This document shows positions 57,631 to 64,000 of a DNA stretch of 64,000 nucleotides, piece after piece. Below the pieces are notes generated by a model. It was not told the origin of the DNA, searched no databases, and saw only the letters and a list, made by a program, of their open reading frames with translations. Position 1 is the stretch's first letter. Every line of letters starts with the position of its first letter. The DNA lies in assembly GCF_000688235.1 (NCBI RefSeq), contig NZ_JHYO01000001.1, positions 124,001 through 188,000 on the forward strand, written 5' to 3'. Origin of the DNA: Terasakiella pusilla DSM 6293 (GTDB lineage: Bacteria > Pseudomonadota > Alphaproteobacteria > Rhodospirillales > Terasakiellaceae). The position numbers were made by a program, and so were the translations under genes.

Positions 57631-58168
57631 AAGCGCGCTGCTTCTCATTGATATTCAGGATGACTATCTAAGTCCTGATCTCCCGTTCCCTTTCCCTGCG
57701 GATCAGGTTGACCAGCTTCTCACAAACAGTACCCGACTTATCGACCACGCGCAGACATCAGAGATGGAGATTATATATATCCAGCATATTTTTGACGGAT
57801 TTTTGGGACGGTTGACGTCTCGCCTTTTTCTAAAAGGGCATGGGGTTTCCAGCCGAAAAGGGATCAAGATCACTGAACGCCTCCCTCTGCGCAGCGATCA
57901 CATTTTCGTCAAAAACAAACGCAATGCCTTCACAAATCCAGCGCTCGATAGCTTTTTAAAAGATCTCGGCATTCAGCACCTGTATCTTGCCGGTCTCGAC
58001 GGGATTTATTGCGTCAACAGCACCGCAAAGGGGGCATTGGATCAGGGATATCAAATCACCCTGATCGAAGATGCCATCATCACAGTCAGTAAAAAGAAAT
58101 GGCAAAAGTGCTGCGCCAACCTCTGCCAACGCGGGGCAAAGACCATGCAAGCAAAAGAGCTGATCTAA
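57623..58168 (+). CDS. Isochorismatase-like cysteine hydrolase
   Basis: The start MTKSALLLIDIQDDYL has AAGGAAG upstream and overlaps the marR stop; the 181-residue length is normal. The catalytic triad is visible as Asp in LLIDIQDDY near residue 10, Lys in FVKNKRNAF near residue 95 and Cys in GLDGIYCVNSTAKGAL near residue 130. The family hydrolyses amides, ureido groups or isochorismate; the substrate is unknown. Regulated with marR, as often seen for detoxifying hydrolases. Convergent, four-base overlap, with the cupin regulator gene. Confidence 0.9.
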   Translation: MTKSALLLIDIQDDYLSPDLPFPFPADQVDQLLTNSTRLIDHAQTSEMEIIYIQHIFDGFLGRLTSRLFLKGHGVSSRKGIKITERLPLRSDHIFVKNKRNAFTNPALDSFLKDLGIQHLYLAGLDGIYCVNSTAKGALDQGYQITLIEDAIITVSKKKWQKCCANLCQRGAKTMQAKELI

Positions 58169-58734
58169 CGCCCGTTCGGGTAATGGATCACCGTAATGAC
58201 TTTCGCGTCCTCACCTGTCGCATTTCGGTACGCGTGTGGCTTGTCACCCGCAAAACGCAAGCTCTGGCCCTCTTCCAACTTGTGCCAAATCCCCTCGCAA
58301 CAAATCTCCAGAACCCCATTTAAAACCGTAACGATTTCAATAACCCCCGGCGCATGGGCGGCCGATTCCCGGTCATATCCCGCTTGAAAGACCAGTTCCA
58401 GATATTCAAACCCCAACTGGCTTTCGTATGGGAACAAAGGTGCAATCATCAAACCACCTTCTGCCGGATGCTGACGGATCTCATCTGCTGTGCGCGCTAC
58501 GGTTTTTTTAAGGTTTTGAGAGGTCGTCGGTTCAATGAAACTCGACAAGGACACCTCAAAACCCGTCGCAATCTTCCAAAGGGTAGAAACGGTGGGGCTC
58601 GATTCCCCACGTTCAATCTGGCCCAACATGGCTTTGCTCACCCCGGTCAAGTCGGCTGCCCGATCCAGGCTGAGCTTTTTATCTTTGCGCACCTGTTTCA
58701 AGGTCTGGGCAAGATGATCTTTTGGGTCTTTCAT
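58165..58734 (-). CDS. XRE regulator with C-terminal cupin domain
   Basis: The 189-residue protein begins with an HTH (AQTLKQVRKDKKLSLDRAADLTGVSKAMLGQIERGESSPT, blocks near residues 8-48) and ends in a cupin sensor domain (PGVIEIVTVLNGVLEIC, GQSLRFAGDKPHAYRN). This design is shared with E. coli SutR (YdcN), whose gene is next to the BenE-like ydcO. Here too the neighbour is a BenE-type transporter, divergent and 100 bases away. It probably binds the GTTATAAC repeats between them. Confidence 0.93.
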   Translation of the reverse strand: MKDPKDHLAQTLKQVRKDKKLSLDRAADLTGVSKAMLGQIERGESSPTVSTLWKIATGFEVSLSSFIEPTTSQNLKKTVARTADEIRQHPAEGGLMIAPLFPYESQLGFEYLELVFQAGYDRESAAHAPGVIEIVTVLNGVLEICCEGIWHKLEEGQSLRFAGDKPHAYRNATGEDAKVITVIHYPNGR

Positions 58735-58768
58735 TATAATCCGCTAACCAGTGAAATTAAGTCTGGAT

Positions 58769-58817
58769 GTTATAACGCACAAATGATAGGGTGACCAGAA
58801 TGTACGTTATAACGCAC
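58769..58817. promoter_or_regulatory. Paired operator sites between the cupin regulator and the BenE-like transporter
   Basis: GTTATAACGCAC occurs twice, at 58769-58780 and 58806-58817, 37 bases apart. GTTATAAC is itself palindromic, and at the second copy the dyad extends to CGTTATAACG. The identical sites in a divergent promoter region strongly suggest binding by the adjacent XRE-cupin regulator. Confidence 0.7.
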
Positions 58818-58834
58818 GATTTTGGAAATACCCC

Positions 58835-59998
58835 ATGCGCCAATATTTCTCCCTCTCCCATATCTCTGCCGGATTTGTTGCGATCCTTGTCGGCTACACC
58901 AGCGCCGCCGCGATTGTTTTTCAGGCCGCCCTTAGTGCAGGGGCGACGCCAGCGCAAGTCAGCTCGTGGCTCTGGGCCGTGGGGATTGCCATGGGGATCA
59001 TGGGCATTGCCCTGTCGGTTTATTACAAACATCCAATTATGATTGCCTGGTCCACACCGGGGGCCGCTTTGCTCGTCACCAGCTTGCCCGGCATTGCCTA
59101 TAGCGATGCCATTGGGGCTTTTCTTTTCTGTTCCGCCCTGATTACCATTTGTGGGATCACCGGCTGGTTTGACAAAATCATGAAGCTGGTGCCGCAATCC
59201 CTTGCCACCGCCATGCTGGCCGGTGTCTTGCTGCGATTTGGCCTCAACGTCTTTCCCGCCTTTGAAGCCGAAACCCTGATCGTTGGCGCAATGGTGCTGA
59301 CTTATATCATTGGCAAATGGCGTCAATCGCCCTACGCCATCCCGCTGACCTTTGCCATCGGCGTCATCCTATCCGCCACCCAAGGCAAGATCGATATGAG
59401 TGGTATTTCTCTTGATCTGACCGTCCCGGTTTGGCAAACGCCGACCTTTGACCTCTCGGTGCTGATCGGGATCGGACTTCCTTTATTCATCGTTACGATG
59501 GCATCTCAAAACGTACCCGGCATTGCCGTGTTACGTGCCCATGGCTACCAGACACCGGCGTCTCCCCTGATCGGCTGGACGGGAGCCATGGGCCTTGTTT
59601 TCGCACCTTTTGGCGGCTACGCCTTTAATATGGCCGCCATCACCGCCGCCCTCTGTATGGGGGAAGATGTGGATAAAGATCCTGCCAGACGCTATCTGGC
59701 AACGGTCTGGGTCGGGGTGTTTTATTTTCTGGCAGGGCTCTTTGGGGCGACCGTGGCTGGCTTCTTCGCCGCCTTCCCCTCTGCGCTTGTCGCTGCCATT
59801 GCGGGACTGGCCTTGCTTGGCACCATCGCCAACAGCCTGAATGCCGCCCTCTCAGACGCAAAAGGCCGCGAAGCTGCGATCCTGACGTTTATCATCACAG
59901 CTTCCGGCGGCACTTTCCTGAGTGTAGGCACCCCGTTTTGGGGGCTACTGGTCGGCTTGGCGGTCTATGGCTTAAATCAACGGTTTGGACGTGGGTAA
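58835..59998 (+). CDS. BenE/YdcO-type membrane transporter
   Basis: The 387-residue protein has about 11-12 membrane segments and the BenE start HISAGFVAILVGYTSAAAIVFQAA (two blocks, residues 8-31). WSTPGAALLVTSL near 72-84 and FAPFGGYAFNMAAITAALCMG near 251-271 are characteristic of the family. It presumably imports benzoate or a similar aromatic acid with protons; the YdcO-type members are of unproven substrate. Divergent from its likely regulator. Its 3' end overlaps the convergent glucosaminidase gene by 27 bases. Confidence 0.92.
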   Translation: MRQYFSLSHISAGFVAILVGYTSAAAIVFQAALSAGATPAQVSSWLWAVGIAMGIMGIALSVYYKHPIMIAWSTPGAALLVTSLPGIAYSDAIGAFLFCSALITICGITGWFDKIMKLVPQSLATAMLAGVLLRFGLNVFPAFEAETLIVGAMVLTYIIGKWRQSPYAIPLTFAIGVILSATQGKIDMSGISLDLTVPVWQTPTFDLSVLIGIGLPLFIVTMASQNVPGIAVLRAHGYQTPASPLIGWTGAMGLVFAPFGGYAFNMAAITAALCMGEDVDKDPARRYLATVWVGVFYFLAGLFGATVAGFFAAFPSALVAAIAGLALLGTIANSLNAALSDAKGREAAILTFIITASGGTFLSVGTPFWGLLVGLAVYGLNQRFGRG

Positions 59999-61024
59999 CT
60001 CGATCGTCGTGTCATCCAGTGTGGCCCCATCAAACCGTTGTAGCTGGTTTGCATCCATGATGGCATGAATGCTGGTGATATATTCTTCACCGCGTTCAGA
60101 ATATTTGTCTAACGTCAGCGCCAACTTATATCCGCTGAAATCTTCATGGTTCTGACGCATCTGTTTGCGCATCCCACGTAGTTTGGCATAGGCGGGATGG
60201 GTATTCAGATTCCGTACATAAGCACGCAAGGACCCTGCCAGATCGTCAAAAGACCGGATCCGGTGGGTCTTACCTTCCCCACGTCCGGTCGGCACAATCC
60301 CGTCATCATCGGGATTAAACGTCCACTGACCAAAAAGCGCATTGCCTTCACGGGCAAAACGCGATGTCCCCCAACCACTTTCTTCCGCGGCTTGAGCCAA
60401 CGCAAGGGAAGCTGGGACCACATCCATTTTATCGAGCAGACGATCAAAGCTGCGGCCCTTCACCTTATAACGGGCAAAGATCGCATCCAGCCACACACGG
60501 TCCTTGGCTTGCAACACCATTCCCATGGTCTGGCGATGGCGCAGACGCCAGACGCGCTTGCGGTTCTCGACAATCTCTTCATTCACTTTCAAAACAAGCG
60601 GCAGCAATGTTCTGAAAAAGATCGACTTACGCTCTTCCGTCTCCGTCATGCGCGACAGGTCATAGGGCAGGTAGCGCACAAACACACGCGGCACTTCCAC
60701 ATCCCCTTCCAGCACAGGATCAAGGTCATAACCGATCTGTTTGAAGCGACTATCCAGATCAGACGCACTAAAGCGGCCCTTGCCAACCAGGTCCGTGCTG
60801 CCTTCCAACGCATCAATCCCGGCTTTGGAAACCGTTTTCGATTTTGGTAGCGGCAGGACCGACTGCGGGGCCATGCTCTCGGTATTCACCGGATTAAAAA
60901 ACTGTGACAGGCATACTGTCAGAAATCCAATTCCCAGTAGAGACAATACGCCATACTGGAAGCCTTTGCTTTGATGAACTTCAGCCATATCCAAATCAAT
61001 GTTGTTAACAAAAAAGCGCAACAT
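59972..61024 (-). CDS. Bax-like glucosaminidase domain protein
   Basis: The 350-residue product has an N-terminal membrane anchor (about residues 25-43) and a periplasmic C-terminal half resembling E. coli Bax and the FlgJ muramidase fold: PASLALAQAAEESGWGTSRFAREGNALFGQWTF near 210-242 in blocks, with Glu of EESGWG as likely catalytic residue, and the later FDDLAGSLRAYVRNLNTHPAY. It probably cuts peptidoglycan glycan strands. The ATG at 61024 has GGGAG too close to it, and 60988 is an alternative start. Confidence 0.88.
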   Translation of the reverse strand: MLRFFVNNIDLDMAEVHQSKGFQYGVLSLLGIGFLTVCLSQFFNPVNTESMAPQSVLPLPKSKTVSKAGIDALEGSTDLVGKGRFSASDLDSRFKQIGYDLDPVLEGDVEVPRVFVRYLPYDLSRMTETEERKSIFFRTLLPLVLKVNEEIVENRKRVWRLRHRQTMGMVLQAKDRVWLDAIFARYKVKGRSFDRLLDKMDVVPASLALAQAAEESGWGTSRFAREGNALFGQWTFNPDDDGIVPTGRGEGKTHRIRSFDDLAGSLRAYVRNLNTHPAYAKLRGMRKQMRQNHEDFSGYKLALTLDKYSERGEEYITSIHAIMDANQLQRFDGATLDDTTIELPTSKPLI

Positions 61025-61354
61025 CTCCCGTCTTTAAGTTATGCGGAGATAGGTCTTAAACTGCGCTGTGACCGTCTATCATTTAACCAGCCGTTAACCG
61101 GTCAGGCTGTGAGAAGGGAGTTTACAGATATCCAAACCAATTTCCAGACGATAATATTCTTAATAAAAATTGATATTTTTCAAAGCATACTAATAAAAAC
61201 TTACAAAAATTTCTTACGTTTAGTCTTTTTTTCCTATCTACGCACTAATCTTCAGTCAATGTTTGCTTTTAAGCCAAATACAGCATAGGATAAATCACTT
61301 CTCAATCTAGGGCAGAATTCCATTTGCACCTGTTTAGTGAAAAAGAACAACAAT
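61025..61354. other. Intergenic region before the GGDEF gene
   Basis: Non-coding and AT-rich, with no recognisable RNA gene, terminator or repeat of note. Promoters for the divergent genes must lie here, but no -35/-10 pair stood out. Confidence 0.4.
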
Positions 61355-63013
61355 ATGGCTAACTCATCTGCGACCATTCAAACGGATTGGATTCAAAATG
61401 CCTCCTTTCCCGTCGCCCTATTGGATCAGACCTTTCAGGTTCGTATAAAAAGTGAAAGCGCACACCTGATTTGTGCCAGCATTCACCTCCCCGCGCTTCA
61501 ATCTATTTTTGACAAAGTGATCCAGCATCAGGCCCCTGCCCTCCAGACCATCAATCTGCAAACAGACACAGGCCATGTCTATTTTGATTTAACGGTCACG
61601 CCTTGCGAAGACGGCTTTTTGATCTTTGCCAAAGACAGCAGTCTGGACCATAATTTACGTGCCGCCCTGATGGATTCCCGTCAACGCTTTAAGGACCTTG
61701 TGGAAATTTCCAGCGACTTTGCGTGGGAAGTCGGGGCAAGCGGCGAATTTATCTTTGTCTCCCAGCGCGGTGCCGTTGGTTATGAGCCGGAAGAACTGAT
61801 CCAGAAACAGTCTGATGATATTGTCCTGAAACGGGATAAAAAACAATCTCTCAACCCCTTTATGTCCAAAAGCAAGCTGGAACGTGAAGAAGTCTGGGTC
61901 CTGCGCCCGGATGGGGAACCGGCCTGTCTTTTGGTTTCCTGCGTGCCGCTGTTTGATGAAAACAACATCTGGATCGGCGCGCGTGGTGTGTGTCGCGACA
62001 TTACAGATGAGCGTGAACGCGATGCCGCCCTTGCGCGGGCCTATCACCGCGACCAGCTCTTGGCCTATATCGTCAAAACAATCCGCGATGAAGTTGATCC
62101 CAGCAATATGCTGAGCGCTGCCGCCAACGCGACCGCACGGGCCTTAAGTGCCAACGGCTGTCAGATTTTCAGACGACAGGGCAACAGCAGCCTGATCAAG
62201 GATGCCTCCTTTGGGGATATTCCGCAGGATATCGACGACCTGTTTGGACGTCTCAACGACATTCATGAAAATGAAGTCGGCTTGTTTGAAACGGAAAACT
62301 GGATCGCGATCTATTCCGCCACCCGATACCGCCGCACCATCAATGGTGCCATTTGTCTATGGCGCGAAAAAATCCGCGGCGGCTGGAACGATGATGATCA
62401 AATTCTTGCCATCGATGTGGCAAACCAACTCGGGATCGCCAACGAACAAATCTCCGGTCACGAACGGATTGTCGAACTGTCACGCACCGATGCATTGACT
62501 GGCCTGCTCAATCGCCGCGCCTTCTTTGAAGAAGAACTGCCGCGCCATATTGATCGGCTCAAATTCAACAAGTCACCCGCTGCCCTTATTTATGTCGACC
62601 TTGATCACTTTAAACAGGTCAACGATGCCTTCGGTCACCAAAAGGGTGATGACGTCCTGATTATGTTGCGCGACTTTCTGCTGCACCATATTCGCCCCGG
62701 TGATGTCGCCGCAAGATTGGGCGGAGATGAATTTGCCCTGTGGCTGGACGATATTGATCTGGACGCGGCCAAAGCACGTTGCCAGGGGATCATTGAGTCC
62801 AGCGTCTTTTTGAAAGAATATTCAGGCACCTCGGAAAAGCCACTCGGTGTCTCTGTCGGGCTTGCGCTCTTTGATCCCCATTCCGGGGAGACCATTGAAG
62901 AACTCATCAGCCGTGCCGATGCCGCCATGTATAAAGCCAAACGGGCGGGTCGCGGCAATTTCCGCACCGCAGACCCTTTTGTCACCCCCGCCTCCACCGG
63001 TCAGGGTGACTAA
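61355..63013 (+). CDS. Diguanylate cyclase with PAS and GAF-like sensor domains
   Basis: The ATG at 61355 gives 552 residues; GTG at 61337 is in frame. A PAS-like domain spans about residues 105-225 (FKDLVEISSDFAWEVGASGEFIFVS, then GARGVCRDITDERERDAA as PAC end), a GAF-like region about 235-375, and a GGDEF domain about 380-540, with the active site RLGGDEFALW near 453-462 intact. It makes c-di-GMP in the cytoplasm, in response to an unknown signal. No membrane segment. It is followed three bases after its stop by a DUF2336 gene, so the two are probably one operon. Confidence 0.93.
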   Translation: MANSSATIQTDWIQNASFPVALLDQTFQVRIKSESAHLICASIHLPALQSIFDKVIQHQAPALQTINLQTDTGHVYFDLTVTPCEDGFLIFAKDSSLDHNLRAALMDSRQRFKDLVEISSDFAWEVGASGEFIFVSQRGAVGYEPEELIQKQSDDIVLKRDKKQSLNPFMSKSKLEREEVWVLRPDGEPACLLVSCVPLFDENNIWIGARGVCRDITDERERDAALARAYHRDQLLAYIVKTIRDEVDPSNMLSAAANATARALSANGCQIFRRQGNSSLIKDASFGDIPQDIDDLFGRLNDIHENEVGLFETENWIAIYSATRYRRTINGAICLWREKIRGGWNDDDQILAIDVANQLGIANEQISGHERIVELSRTDALTGLLNRRAFFEEELPRHIDRLKFNKSPAALIYVDLDHFKQVNDAFGHQKGDDVLIMLRDFLLHHIRPGDVAARLGGDEFALWLDDIDLDAAKARCQGIIESSVFLKEYSGTSEKPLGVSVGLALFDPHSGETIEELISRADAAMYKAKRAGRGNFRTADPFVTPASTGQGD

Positions 63014-63016
63014 GAT

Positions 63017-64000
63017 ATGTTTCACAATCCTGTTCATGATGCCCCCCTCACCTACGAAGAAGCCAAAGAACTGGCGCAACATCATGACCTGACCGTCCGC
63101 AAATCACTGGCGGAACGCGAAGATATCCGACCGGAAATCCTCTTCTATCTGGCAGGCGACCCAGAGCCGGAAGTGCGCAAGGCCATTGCTAAAAACAAGG
63201 CAACGCCCGCGCGCGCCTATATAGAACTGGCACAGGACAGCAATGACGAAATTCGCTCCGACCTCGCACAAAAGATCGCTTCGCTTGCGCCAAAACTGAC
63301 CGCCTATGAAGTCGATCGCGTCCAGAGCTATGCGTTTCAGGCCCTTGAAATTTTAGCGTCCGACCAGCTCTCGACCGTGCGGATTATTTTGGCGGAAACC
63401 TTAAAAGACGTCGCCCAAGCCCCGGAAGAACTGATTAAAAAGCTGGCTCAGGATTCAGAATTGTCTGTGTCCTGTCCCATTCTGGAACATTCCCCCATTC
63501 TGACAGATGATGATCTGTTGGAATTAATTTCCAAGGGGGTTTCATCCGGTGCCTTGGGCGCAATTTCCAATCGAGCCAGTGTCAGTGCCTCTGTTTCCGA
63601 CGCGATTGTGCATACCCACGACGTGCCTGCCATCACCACTCTTTTGTGCAACGAAAGTGCTCAGATCCGCGAAGAAACACTTGATCAATTGGTCGATCAA
63701 TCGCGCAATGTCACAGACTGGCAGAGTCCTTTAGTCCACCGTCCTATCCTGAGCAACACAGCCGTCCAGCGCCTTGCGGAATTTGTGGCGGATAATCTCA
63801 TCGAGACCCTCAAGAAACGCGATGACCTGAGCCCGAAAACACTCAGTATCGTGCGCAAAGAAGTCAATCGCCGCCTGAGCGCTAGCCAAAAAGACAAACG
63901 CTTGAAACAGGCCCAGCTTGATCCTGAACAAACCAATCTGGTCCTGCGCAAAGAATATTCGTGGCTTTTTCAACAACCCCCGCACGTTATCGCACAAAAC
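63017..64000 (+). CDS. DUF2336 family protein (3' end cut by window edge)
   Basis: The ATG at 63017 opens 328 codons without a stop through the right edge, so the C-terminus is missing. Sequence features are HEAT-like helical repeats: LAGDPEPEVRKAIAKNKATP near 48-67, NDEIRSDLAQKIA near 76-88, EILASDQLSTVRIILAETLK and SAQIRE further on. The repeats resemble the DUF2336 family seen in Rhodospirillales and related bacteria, often near signalling genes. Function unknown. Immediately downstream of the GGDEF gene. Confidence 0.8.
   Translation, partial: MFHNPVHDAPLTYEEAKELAQHHDLTVRKSLAEREDIRPEILFYLAGDPEPEVRKAIAKNKATPARAYIELAQDSNDEIRSDLAQKIASLAPKLTAYEVDRVQSYAFQALEILASDQLSTVRIILAETLKDVAQAPEELIKKLAQDSELSVSCPILEHSPILTDDDLLELISKGVSSGALGAISNRASVSASVSDAIVHTHDVPAITTLLCNESAQIREETLDQLVDQSRNVTDWQSPLVHRPILSNTAVQRLAEFVADNLIETLKKRDDLSPKTLSIVRKEVNRRLSASQKDKRLKQAQLDPEQTNLVLRKEYSWLFQQPPHVIAQN

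Overview
The window reads as chromosome of a free-living, chemotactic alphaproteobacterium, probably a marine Rhodospirillales-type organism (lineage is inference). Pointers are a Fur protein without the gamma-type CxxC metal cysteines, an Ala/Glu/Lys-extended ribosomal protein S16, a CIRCE-controlled groESL operon, the order miaB-phoH-ybeY-corC, a malic enzyme fused to a phosphotransacetylase-like domain, and a DUF2336 gene. Most of the sequence is dense housekeeping and transport DNA. I see no tRNA, rRNA, insertion sequence or CRISPR array. Both edges cut genes: a DppC-type permease on the left and a DUF2336 protein on the right.

Layout. 1-3589 (minus): oligopeptide/dipeptide ABC importer genes, binding protein first, then two permeases. 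3902-5005: YchF. 5167-8885 (plus): yejBEF without yejA. 8953-9809: a small exported repeat protein and an atypical rubredoxin-like protein. 9910-11983: groESL with a perfect CIRCE element. 12034-15163: lipid-linked sugar module (GT2, VTT membrane protein, GT39). 15361-16805: rhodanese and patatin, tail to tail. 16920-20163: leuCDB with structured leaders. 20595-21736: a divergent Ner-like/S24 repressor pair resembling a Mu-type phage switch without the phage. 21900-25611: ffh-rpsP-rimM-trmD-rplS.

25818-30411 is the most accessory part. It holds two paralogous exported PDC/Cache-like proteins with a conserved CxxC, an anchored protein of unknown function, a GNAT acetyltransferase whose ribosome-binding site lies in a hairpin, three small XRE regulators and a 42-residue membrane protein. 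It is the best candidate here for an undescribed system, but the functional link between its genes is inference.

30479-40861: trpS, a chemoreceptor with a C-terminal PilZ-like domain, murJ, a C-terminally extended panD, the miaB-phoH-ybeY-corC operon and fur. 41041-47607: an exported SUMF1-like protein, maeB, a glycine-zipper protein and mutS. 47604-56149: GNAT, hydrolase, an SGNH protein divergent from an acyltransferase-SGNH fusion, a ChaA-type antiporter, a pentapeptide protein and a second chemoreceptor. 56293-64000: a GFA-type protein, a MarR gene overlapping a cysteine hydrolase gene, a cupin regulator divergent from a BenE-type transporter, a Bax-like glucosaminidase, a PAS-GGDEF protein and DUF2336.

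Conspicuous DNA symmetry elements sit in many promoter regions: a 16-bp palindrome at 3643-3658, a 20-bp dyad at 34113-34132, a 14-bp palindrome at 44724-44737, an inverted repeat at 29784-29809, a MarR-type site at 57107-57123 and paired GTTATAAC sites at 58769-58817. All coordinates and motifs were read by eye; no similarity search, fold prediction or promoter scoring was run.
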